NCBI GenBank assembly: GCA_002343455.1
Contig: DDSR01000360.1
Coordinates: 1 to 5,602 of the forward strand
Length of the DNA: 5,602 nucleotides
Reading direction: 5' to 3'
Source: Deltaproteobacteria bacterium UBA2385
GTDB taxonomy: Bacteria > Myxococcota_A > UBA796 > UBA2385
Shown here: piece by piece, positions 1 to 5,602 of the stretch
Layout: the number at the start of each line of letters is the position of its first letter
Position numbering within the stretch: the stretch's first letter is position 1
Translations under genes and position numbers: made by a program
Notes under the pieces: model-generated
Seen by the model: only the letters and a program-made list of their open reading frames with translations
Database searches by the model: none
What the model was told of the DNA's origin: nothing

Positions 1-66
1 CTTGCGGAGCGAGGCGGAGGGGGGGCGTCCGGCCGCCAGCCCCACCCGCTGTTTCTGGATAGCTGA
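1..66 (+). CDS. Possible 3' end of an upstream gene (partial)
   Basis: The frame beginning at base 1 is open for 21 codons and ends with TGA at 64-66. The A of that stop is also the first base of the next gene's ATG (TGATG), an arrangement typical of translationally coupled genes. The visible C-terminal peptide would be LAERGGGGASGRQPHPLFLDS, which is not recognisable. The evidence is weak: frame 3 also ends here, with TAG at 60-62, and frame 2 has no stop, so base composition cannot decide between them in so short a stretch. The upstream gene could equally have ended before the window. If it is real, the gene cluster extends to the left and its promoter lies outside the window. Confidence 0.3.
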   Translation, partial: LAERGGGGASGRQPHPLFLDS

Positions 67-845
67 TGGTCATGGTCCCTGGCGCGCTGCTCTTCCTCTC
101 GTCTGCCGCCTTCGCCGCTCGGGTCGCCATCCCGGCGGGCGAGTACACGCTGGGGAACCCGCAGCACCCCGACTCGCCGGTGCGCACCGCGCGGCTGTCG
201 GCCTTCGCCATCGACACGACCGAGGTCTCCATCGCCGAGTTCGAGCGCTTCGTGAAGGAGGGCGGCTATGGCGAGCCCGAGCTGTGGTCCCAGGCGGGGC
301 GCGCCTGGCTGAAGGCCAACCCGCAAGGCGCGGGGGAGGCCCAGCGGGCGGCGGGTCGGATCGCGACCCACCCGGTCGTCGCGGTGACCTGGTACGAGGC
401 GGACGCCTACTGCCGCTGGGCGGGGGGCAGCCTGCCAACCGAGGCCCAGTGGGAGGTCGCGGCCTGCGGCGGGGACGGCCGGATCTACCCCTGGGGAGCC
501 GATCCCCAGGTCAACACCGAGGCGATGGAGGGCAAGCCCCGCAAGCCGGTCGACAGCGTGGGCACCTCGCCGGTCGACCAGGGCCTGCCGGGCACGGCCG
601 GGCCCTTCGGCCTGGTCCACGCTTCGGGCAACGCCTGGGAGTGGACCTCGGGCTGGTACCACGCCGACGGCGCCTCGCTGCAGGGCGCCGACCCGCAGGG
701 CCCGGCCGAGGGGAGCTGGAGGACGCTGCGCGGAGACTCTTTCCTGAACATGCTCAGCTACAACACCTGCGCCCACCGCGAGCCCGCGCGGCCCGAGCGG
801 GTCGCCTTCACGGTCGGCTTCCGATGCGCCTACCCCTCGCCCTGA
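66..845 (+). CDS. Secreted SUMF1/FGE-sulfatase-domain protein lacking FGE catalytic cysteines
   Basis: 259 residues. An in-frame TAG at 60-62 rules out a longer protein, so the start is ATG 66 or ATG 72. A hydrophobic stretch ending in SSAAFA (about residues 3-17) looks like a Sec signal peptide, although no basic residue precedes it. The rest is a SUMF1/FGE-sulfatase domain (C-type-lectin-like fold): IPAGEYTLG near 22, IDTTEVS, HPV..VTWYEA at 102-112, LPTEAQWE at 123-130, YPWG at 141-144, GNAWEW at 188-193, RGDSF at 222-226 and GFRCAY at 251-256. In true formylglycine-generating enzymes two cysteines five residues apart follow the GGSF-type motif. Here those positions are Asn228 and Asn233. 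The protein is therefore unlikely to make formylglycine and its role is unknown. Family members of this kind also include binding, structural and non-heme-iron proteins. It overlaps the next gene, a paralogue, by 22 bases. Domain assignment is firm; function is not. Confidence 0.92.
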   Translation: MVMVPGALLFLSSAAFAARVAIPAGEYTLGNPQHPDSPVRTARLSAFAIDTTEVSIAEFERFVKEGGYGEPELWSQAGRAWLKANPQGAGEAQRAAGRIATHPVVAVTWYEADAYCRWAGGSLPTEAQWEVAACGGDGRIYPWGADPQVNTEAMEGKPRKPVDSVGTSPVDQGLPGTAGPFGLVHASGNAWEWTSGWYHADGASLQGADPQGPAEGSWRTLRGDSFLNMLSYNTCAHREPARPERVAFTVGFRCAYPSP

Positions 846-1837
846 TCCTGCTCGCCTGCGCCCCGGAGCTTGCTCCCCCGGCGCCAGCTCCCCCGGGGCA
901 GGCACCCGCGGGCGCCCCCGGTCCGCCGCAGGGCGGCCAGCCCGGTCCCCCCGAGCCCGACCGCAGCCACCTGCCTCCCGACGGGATCTTCCCCGCCGTC
1001 GCGCCGGACGCCGACGGCATGGTCCCGGTCCCGGGCGGCTGGATCGAGGCCGGCTGGCCCCGCCGGGGGGCCAAGGGGAGCAAGGCGCCCGAGCCCGATC
1101 GGCAGCGCGGGGAGGCGCCGCCCTGGCAGCTGGGCATCGGGGCGGGCCTCGAGCCGCAGCGCACCTGGGTCAAGCCCTTCCGCATCGACCGGACGGAGGT
1201 CACCCGCGCCGCCTACCGCGAGTTCCTGCTGGCCACCGGCTACCGGCCCCCCAGCGTGGAGGAGGAGTGGTACCACACCGAGGACTGGTACTGGGACGGG
1301 ACCGAGTACTTCGAGGGGACCGGCGAGCACCCCGTCGTCGGCGTGAACTGGTACGACGCCCGCGAGTATTGCGCCTGGCGAGGCAAGCGCCTGCCGACGG
1401 ACGCGGAGTGGCAGCTGGCCGTCTTGGGCCCGGCCGAGACGGACCGCTACTACCCCTGGGGGCACCGCTACGAGGGTGACCGGCTCAACCACGGGATCTC
1501 GGGCGGCGAGATCTTCGACGACAGCGACGGCTACCGCACCACCTCGCCGGTCGGCAGCTTCCCCAAGGGTCGCAGCGAGTTCGGGCTCGAGGACGCCTAC
1601 GGCAACGCCTGGGAGTGGGTCGAGGACAGCTTCATCGACGACTGGGCCCTGGCCTCTTCGACGCCCTACGAGGACGGTGTCACCGATCTCGTCGCCGCCA
1701 CACCCGGACAGTTCGCGGTCGTGCGAGGCGGCTCCTTCTACTTCGACCTCGCGGTCCGACCGGAGTCTGAGCGCACCTACTTCGTTCGCGAGCTGCGGCG
1801 CAAGACCACCGGGATGCGCTGCGCGGCTTCGTTGTGA
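824..1837 (+). CDS. SUMF1/FGE-sulfatase-domain lipoprotein with Pro-rich tether
   Basis: 337 residues. The frame is open further upstream, but the earlier part is only the shadow of the preceding gene. ATG 824 begins a compact lipoprotein signal, MRLPLALILLAC, with lipobox LLAC and acylated Cys12. Ala13 after the Cys would permit outer-membrane sorting if Lol rules apply. Residues 13-50 form a Pro/Ala/Gly-rich flexible tether. The SUMF1 domain follows: PVPGGWIEAG at 68-77, IDRTEVT at 121-127, HPVVGVNWYDA at 169-179, LPTDAEWQ at 190-197, YPWG at 210-213, GNAWEW at 260-265, RGGSF at 301-305 and GMRCA at 330-334. Compared with the preceding gene it has an extra aromatic/acidic segment around HTEDWYWDGTEYF. 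The two FGE active-site cysteine positions are Phe307 and Arg312, so formylglycine-forming activity is not expected. No ribosome-binding site is visible before ATG 824, so translation probably depends on the 22-base overlap. Its stop overlaps the next start. Confidence 0.92.
   Translation: MRLPLALILLACAPELAPPAPAPPGQAPAGAPGPPQGGQPGPPEPDRSHLPPDGIFPAVAPDADGMVPVPGGWIEAGWPRRGAKGSKAPEPDRQRGEAPPWQLGIGAGLEPQRTWVKPFRIDRTEVTRAAYREFLLATGYRPPSVEEEWYHTEDWYWDGTEYFEGTGEHPVVGVNWYDAREYCAWRGKRLPTDAEWQLAVLGPAETDRYYPWGHRYEGDRLNHGISGGEIFDDSDGYRTTSPVGSFPKGRSEFGLEDAYGNAWEWVEDSFIDDWALASSTPYEDGVTDLVAATPGQFAVVRGGSFYFDLAVRPESERTYFVRELRRKTTGMRCAASL
1834..1837 (+). promoter_or_regulatory. GTGA stop/start overlap (translational coupling)
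   Basis: The GTG start at 1834-1836 and the TGA stop at 1835-1837 share bases. No Shine-Dalgarno-like sequence lies at a suitable distance upstream, so ribosomes finishing the lipoprotein probably reinitiate here. This fixes the start of the SGNH gene and supports one transcript for the two genes. Confidence 0.8.
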
Positions 1838-3804
1838 GGCTGCTGCCGGTCCTGGCGGGGGCCTCCCTGGGGCTGGGTGCGGTCCTGGTCTGGGAGCGGG
1901 AGCGCCTGGAGGCCGGGCCTCCGGGCTGGGAGGTGGACGACCCGGAGCTGCCCGTCTACCTGGCGAGCCTCGCCGGAGCGCCGCGCCTGCCCGGAGAGGG
2001 CTGGCCGCTGGGATCCCGGTTCTCGCTCAAGGGGGGCGCGCCCGTCTCACGGCTCTCGGTCCTGGCGGACATCCCCCCCGGAGGCAGCCTCACCCTCGCC
2101 CTGAGCCCCCCGCGCGGGGACGCGGCGATCCTGACGGCGCCGCGGTTTGGCGGGGGAGGAGTGGTCCTGGGGCGGCAGGATCTGCGCAGCTCCAACAGCC
2201 CCACGCTGTCCGCGCTGCAGTCCTGCCAGGGCGAGCTGTCCACCCTGCCGGAGGGGCCCGTCTGGCTGGGGCTGGAGGTCGATGCCGGAGGGCAGCTGCG
2301 GGCCTGGGTGGGTGAACAGTCGACCCGCTGCGCCTGGGGCGAACGTGCCGGTCAGCCCTTGCTGATCGCGGGGCTCTCGCGGGTGGGGCTGCACGAGCTT
2401 CACGCCGATCAGCAGGGGGTCCGGGCGCCGACGGCCGCCTGGCCCGCGCGCCTGCTCGCGGTCGCGATCGGCGGGCTGCTGGCGCTGGGGTCCACCCGAC
2501 TCCGGCCGCTCCAGCGCTCCGCCAGCCTCGTCTGGGCGCCCTTCCTGCTCTGCGCGCCGCTGGCCCTGCTGGACCTGGACGCCTGGCAGCAGGAGGCCCG
2601 CCTGCTGCTGGATCACCCCCTCCGCCTCGCCCTGGGCCTGCCGGCGCTCGTCAGCGCCCTGCTGCTGACCGTGCTCGCCGCGCTGGCCCTCGCCCGCCGA
2701 CCCCGGGGCTCCCTCCCGGCCACCCTGGGGCTGGGGGCGCTGGTCGGGGCAGGCCTGGTCGCCCTGGCCGCGCCGCAGTGGCCGGTCTCGATCGCACTCT
2801 CCGCCGCCACGGGGGCCTCCCTCGCGGCCCTGGTCTGGGTCAACGCCCACGCCGAGCGGCTGCGCTACTTCAACCTGCTGAGCCTGGCCCTGGTCGGGTT
2901 GGCCGTCGTCGGCGCCGAGAACGCCCTGATCTGGACGGCCACCGGTCAGCGCCTGGTGGGCGTCTCCAACCGCGCGGCGGCCGGCTGGACTCCCCATATG
3001 GAAGCGCGGGATCCCCTGGACGATCTTCGGGAGGTCGAGACCGTCCGCCATCATCGGATCTACCCCTCCGAGGGCTACCCGGTGGCCCCACCCCCTCGCA
3101 GCGCCCCGCTGCGCATCGTCGCGCTCGGCAGCAGCAGCACGGGCGGCGCCTTCCAGTTCGACGACCTCGACCTCTTCTGGCCCGCGGTCCTGGAGCGCCA
3201 GCTCGGCGCCGGGGTCCAGGTGATCAACCAGGCGGTCGGAGGCTGGACCAGCCTGCATATGCGCCGCTATATCGAGACCCGGATCGAGGATCTGGACCCG
3301 GACCTCTTCGTCGTCTACCTGGGCAACAACGACTTCAAGCAGCGCAGCAGCCGGCCCTATCGCGAGCTGCTCGCCGAGCTCCAGGGCGAAGCCGGTCGCC
3401 CTCGGCCGACCGCCCTGCTGGCGCGGGTGCGCCTCTTTCAGCTGCTGCGCTTCAGCCTCTCCCCGCTGGCGACCCAGGCCCAGGACGCCGCCGTCCCCCT
3501 CTCGCACGCCCGGGACAACCTGGAGGCCCTCGTCGAGCTCGCCCGCGCCCGCGAGGCCCCGGTCCTGCTGGTGAGCGAGGCCGTCTACCCGGACCCGGCG
3601 GAGCTCTCGTCCTACGCGGCGATGATGGCCTCGCTGGCCGATGGAGAGGATGTGCGCTTCATCGACGGGGCCGAGGTGCTGCTGGGCCCGGCCTCCTGGC
3701 AGTACTTCCTCGACAATGTGCACCTCAGCGAGGAGGGGCACCGGCGGCTGGAGGCGGCCATCCGAGCCGAGCTGCTCGACGCGGGCTGGGTCGGCGAGCC
3801 CTGA
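1834..3804 (+). CDS. Polytopic membrane protein with C-terminal SGNH/GDSL hydrolase domain
   Basis: 656 residues, starting at a GTG that overlaps the previous stop. Residues 3-20 form one membrane segment. Residues 21-204 look like an extracytoplasmic, probably beta-rich domain with two cysteines (131 and 166) that could form a disulfide. Six further hydrophobic segments lie near 205-221, 231-248, 263-287, 294-313, 318-338 and 346-369. Basic loops (RLRPLQR, ARRPRG, ERLR) alternate correctly for a cytoplasmic N-terminus and place the C-terminal domain outside the cytoplasm. That domain, about 428-650, carries the SGNH blocks: GSSST at 432-436 with Ser434 as likely nucleophile, NQAVGG ending at Gly470, GNND at 497-500 with Asn499, and DNVHL with Asp627 and His630. 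The family includes esterases, O-acetyl hydrolases and O-acyltransferases acting on lipids, glycans or peptidoglycan. The substrate here is unknown. The layout differs from OafA-type acyltransferase-3/SGNH fusions. Hydrolase assignment is firm; deacylase versus transferase is open. Confidence 0.93.
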   Translation: MRLLPVLAGASLGLGAVLVWERERLEAGPPGWEVDDPELPVYLASLAGAPRLPGEGWPLGSRFSLKGGAPVSRLSVLADIPPGGSLTLALSPPRGDAAILTAPRFGGGGVVLGRQDLRSSNSPTLSALQSCQGELSTLPEGPVWLGLEVDAGGQLRAWVGEQSTRCAWGERAGQPLLIAGLSRVGLHELHADQQGVRAPTAAWPARLLAVAIGGLLALGSTRLRPLQRSASLVWAPFLLCAPLALLDLDAWQQEARLLLDHPLRLALGLPALVSALLLTVLAALALARRPRGSLPATLGLGALVGAGLVALAAPQWPVSIALSAATGASLAALVWVNAHAERLRYFNLLSLALVGLAVVGAENALIWTATGQRLVGVSNRAAAGWTPHMEARDPLDDLREVETVRHHRIYPSEGYPVAPPPRSAPLRIVALGSSSTGGAFQFDDLDLFWPAVLERQLGAGVQVINQAVGGWTSLHMRRYIETRIEDLDPDLFVVYLGNNDFKQRSSRPYRELLAELQGEAGRPRPTALLARVRLFQLLRFSLSPLATQAQDAAVPLSHARDNLEALVELARAREAPVLLVSEAVYPDPAELSSYAAMMASLADGEDVRFIDGAEVLLGPASWQYFLDNVHLSEEGHRRLEAAIRAELLDAGWVGEP

Positions 3805-3856
3805 AGCTCCTGCGCCCTGAAGCTCCTGCGCCCTGAAGCTCCTGCGCCCTCAAGCT
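3799..3856. repeat. 16-bp tandem repeat, about 3.6 copies, spanning the SGNH stop codon
   Basis: The unit CCCTGAAGCTCCTGCG occurs exactly at 3799-3814, 3815-3830 and 3831-3846, followed by a 10-base partial copy at 3847-3856 with one change (CCCTCAAGCT). The first copy includes the last codon and TGA of the SGNH gene. Because 16 is not a multiple of 3, the three TGA triplets (3802, 3818, 3834) fall in three different frames, so every plus-strand frame is closed here. On the minus strand each copy reads AGGAG, but no gene follows on that strand. The array looks like a replication-slippage expansion; any function is unproven. Confidence 0.95.
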
Positions 3857-3869
3857 TGGGCACGCTGTT

Positions 3870-3873
3870 AGGA
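3870..3873 (+). promoter_or_regulatory. Putative ribosome-binding site (AGGA) for the GT-C-like gene
   Basis: AGGA lies nine bases before the GTG start at 3883, an acceptable Shine-Dalgarno spacing, and supports that start. The same bases sit within TTAGGAT (3868-3874), which also resembles a TANNNT -10 element. A near-leaderless start from a promoter here is therefore an alternative. No matching -35 element was found at normal spacing. Confidence 0.5.
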
Positions 3874-3882
3874 TGGCGGCCC

Positions 3883-5602
3883 GTGCGCTTCGACCTCCTC
3901 GACGAGCCCTCCCTCCCTCGACCCGCGCGGCGGGGGCTCGATCTGGCCGCGGTGCTGGCGGTCCTGGCCGTCGCGGTCTGGCTCTGGCCGGTCGACGCCC
4001 AGCCCGCCGAGGTGCAGCTCAGCGGCGTGCCCTGGTGGGGCAGCACCCGGGACCTGATGCTGGAGGGCCCCGACGCGGGGGAGTGGGCGCGCAACATCCG
4101 CCTGCTGGAGCAGGGCCGCTTCGAGGATCTCGACCACCACCGGCTGCCCTCATGGATGGTGATGGTGGCCGCGGTGATGAAGGCGGGCCCCGACGTGGTG
4201 ATGGCGGGGCACATCGTCAACCGCCTGCTCTTCGCGGCGCTGGGGCTGGCCTGTTTCGGCCTGGGCCGGCTCCGCGGCGGTCGGATGGTCGGCCTGCTGG
4301 CGGCGGCCCTGGCGATGGGCCTGCCCCATGTGCTCTCCTCCAGCCAGCGCTTCGGCATCGACATGGCCGTCAGCGCCATGATCCCGGTCCTGATGCTCTC
4401 GGCGCTGGCCACGACGCGCAGCTTCTGGCTGGGGCTGCCTACCGGGCTGCTGGCCGGGCTGGTGGCCGGGCTGCACTACACGACCCCGCCCTACCTGCTG
4501 CCCCCGCTGGTCCTGCTGCTGCTGCAGGTCCAGGGCTGGAAGGGCCGGCTCGGCGCGGTCCTGCTCTACCTGGCGGGCGCCGCCCTCTCGGTCCGGCTGC
4601 TGCTGTTCATCTACCCGGTGCCCTCCTGGACGATGTTCCTCAACGACATCGCCAACGGCATCTCGCCCGCGCCACCCGGGGGGGGGTCCCCGGCGGCGCT
4701 GGACACCGCCCTCGCCGGGCTGCGCGCGGACCTCCTCGGCCACGCCAGCGCCGCGGTCGCCAACGCCGTCCACACCCTGCGGGTGGCCACGCTGCCCTGG
4801 GCGGTGCAGCTCGCCCTGCCCTGGTTGGGGGTGTTGGGCCTCGCCTTGCTCCCGCCGCGGTCGGGCTCGGGGAGCTGGGCCCGCAGCCTCCTGCTGCGCA
4901 CCGACCTGGGGACCGGGGTGGCCCTGCTCTGCTGCCTGGCGCCGCTGCCGGTCCTGACCGGGGTCGGCGCCCCCGAGCGCTACGGCAACAACTTCCTGCC
5001 CATCGTCGCGGTGTTGATCGCCCGCGGGGCCGGCTCGATCTTCGAGACGGTCGACGCCCTGGTGCGAGCCGGCTGGAAGCGCTGGCCTCGGGGCCCGCTG
5101 CTGGTGCTGGCCCTGCTGCCCCTCTTCTGGGCCGCGCTGATCGCCCGCTCCGGCCTGCGCTTCATGGCACCTCCCCAGGCCTCCGAGATCGGCTCCATGA
5201 TGCTGGCCGAAGCCCTGGGGCGGACCTTCCCGGCGGGCACCGGCGTCGCCAGCCCGATGCGCGAGCCCCTGGTCATCGCCAACCTCGAGTTCTGCCCGCT
5301 GCGGGTCTGTCCGACCGAGGCCAGCGAGGACCACTTCCAGCGCTGCGTCCGGGTCATGGCCCAGGAGTGCGCCGGAGAGGGGCCGATCGGCTACGTCTGG
5401 ACCAGCGCCAGCCACTTCTACGACCCCAACGCCAGGCGGGCGGAGATGGACACCTGGGTCGCCGAGCGCTGGCCGGTGGCCGAAGAGGTGCGCCATGGGG
5501 ACTTCTCCGCCAAGATCTACCTGATCGACCGGCCCCTGGTCCGCGAGGGAGAGGACCCGCTCCAGGGCCTGCCCCACCCCGGCCAGCGGCCCGATGGCTC
5601 GG
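3883..5602 (+). CDS. GT-C-fold-like membrane glycosyltransferase (3'-truncated by window edge)
   Basis: 573 codons are visible with no stop before the window ends. GTG 3883 is chosen because AGGA precedes it at good spacing and the first hydrophobic segment follows soon after; ATG 3873 is in another frame. Segment 1 is about 19-36. The next loop carries GPDAGEWARN at 62-71 and HHRLPSW at 85-91. An acidic residue in this first outer loop (Asp64 or Glu67) followed by a His/Pro motif is typical of GT-C enzymes such as ArnT and protein mannosyltransferases. Many hydrophobic segments follow, between about 105 and 425, with PERYGNNFLP at 364-373 resembling the RY...P region of that superfamily. From about 427 the chain is soluble, with four cysteines (471, 476, 488, 496), and is probably outside the membrane. 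Such enzymes transfer a sugar from a polyprenyl-phosphate donor; donor and acceptor are unknown here. It starts 78 bases after the SGNH gene, so co-transcription is possible but not shown. A generic polytopic protein remains possible. Confidence 0.82.
   Translation, partial: MRFDLLDEPSLPRPARRGLDLAAVLAVLAVAVWLWPVDAQPAEVQLSGVPWWGSTRDLMLEGPDAGEWARNIRLLEQGRFEDLDHHRLPSWMVMVAAVMKAGPDVVMAGHIVNRLLFAALGLACFGLGRLRGGRMVGLLAAALAMGLPHVLSSSQRFGIDMAVSAMIPVLMLSALATTRSFWLGLPTGLLAGLVAGLHYTTPPYLLPPLVLLLLQVQGWKGRLGAVLLYLAGAALSVRLLLFIYPVPSWTMFLNDIANGISPAPPGGGSPAALDTALAGLRADLLGHASAAVANAVHTLRVATLPWAVQLALPWLGVLGLALLPPRSGSGSWARSLLLRTDLGTGVALLCCLAPLPVLTGVGAPERYGNNFLPIVAVLIARGAGSIFETVDALVRAGWKRWPRGPLLVLALLPLFWAALIARSGLRFMAPPQASEIGSMMLAEALGRTFPAGTGVASPMREPLVIANLEFCPLRVCPTEASEDHFQRCVRVMAQECAGEGPIGYVWTSASHFYDPNARRAEMDTWVAERWPVAEEVRHGDFSAKIYLIDRPLVREGEDPLQGLPHPGQRPDGS
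4442..4477 (+). repeat. 12-bp imperfect coding repeat giving GxxxGxxxG in a membrane helix
   Basis: Three adjacent 12-base units begin with CCGGGCTG at 4442, 4454 and 4466. In the GT-C-like protein they encode TGLLAGLVAGLH (187-198), placing Gly188, Gly192 and Gly196 four residues apart. Such spacing is a common helix-packing motif in membrane proteins. The DNA repeat may simply reflect Leu/Gly/Ala codon use in a GC-rich genome. Confidence 0.6.
4678..4686 (+). repeat. Nine-base poly-G tract inside the GT-C-like gene
   Basis: Nine consecutive G residues encode Gly266-Gly268 in a PAPPGGGSPAA loop between hydrophobic segments. The reading frame keeps a sensible membrane-protein composition on both sides, so the tract is in frame as given. 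A tract of this length is prone to slippage in replication and in sequencing. Confidence 0.85.

Noticed and set aside
2..823. Long open frame continuing upstream of the lipoprotein start in the same frame
   Set aside because: Its translation there is Arg/Gly/Pro-rich and shapeless, while the overlapping frame encodes a clear SUMF1 domain with a signal peptide. The lipoprotein signal at 824 marks the true start.
2047..3741. 564-codon open frame on the minus strand
   Set aside because: It lies opposite the SGNH gene, whose frame has all catalytic blocks and membrane segments. The antisense product is Gln/Gly/Arg-rich without domains, as expected from a stop-poor, GC-rich sequence.
2778..3836. 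352-codon plus-strand open frame overlapping the SGNH gene
   Set aside because: Its product is Arg/Pro/Gly-rich low complexity and it runs through the SGNH catalytic region in the wrong frame; it ends only because the repeat supplies a TGA.
3846..3861. GCCC...GGGC inverted repeat with an 8-base loop, as a transcription terminator
   Set aside because: The stem is only four base pairs with no following T-run, and the palindromic core CAAGCTTG is short. It does not meet the usual form of an intrinsic terminator.
3873..3875. ATG as an alternative start after the repeat array
   Set aside because: It opens a frame with Arg/Gly/Ala-rich nonsense content, out of frame with the membrane-protein gene that starts at GTG 3883.
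4150..5577. 475-codon open frame on the minus strand
   Set aside because: It lies opposite the GT-C-like gene. Its product is a Gln/Gly/Pro/His-rich string with no domain, whereas the plus frame gives regular membrane segments and GT-C-like motifs.

Overview
This is a very GC-rich window with strong G/C preference at third codon positions. It carries one compact run of plus-strand genes and no convincing minus-strand gene. No RNA gene, CRISPR array, transposase or integrase is visible. GC content, tightly overlapping genes, GTG starts and abundant secreted or lipidated SUMF1-domain proteins fit a Myxococcota-like (deltaproteobacterial) Gram-negative. That assignment is inference, because no marker gene is present.

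Layout. Positions 1-66 may hold the last codons of an upstream gene whose TGA overlaps the next ATG. Positions 66-845 encode a secreted SUMF1/FGE-sulfatase-domain protein. Positions 824-1837 encode a second, paralogous SUMF1-domain protein that is a lipoprotein with a Pro-rich tether; its first 22 bases lie inside the end of the previous gene. Positions 1834-3804 encode a large membrane protein with one N-terminal membrane segment, an extracytoplasmic domain, six more membrane segments and a C-terminal SGNH/GDSL hydrolase domain with complete catalytic blocks. It starts on a GTG that overlaps the previous stop (GTGA). The 78-base gap that follows, together with the SGNH stop codon, is occupied by a 16-bp tandem repeat (about 3.6 copies). 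From 3883 to the window edge is an open, unfinished gene for a polytopic membrane protein resembling GT-C glycosyltransferases (ArnT/PMT type), with a soluble C-terminal domain containing four cysteines.

How they may work together. All four proteins are predicted to act at or outside the inner membrane. The first three are translationally coupled, so they are very probably one operon. A GT-C-like enzyme beside an extracytoplasmic SGNH hydrolase suggests making or editing an envelope glycan or glycolipid. The two SUMF1-domain proteins lack the two cysteines of true formylglycine-generating enzymes, so they are more likely binding or structural proteins, or enzymes of another kind. The joint pathway is a hypothesis and the sequence names no substrate.
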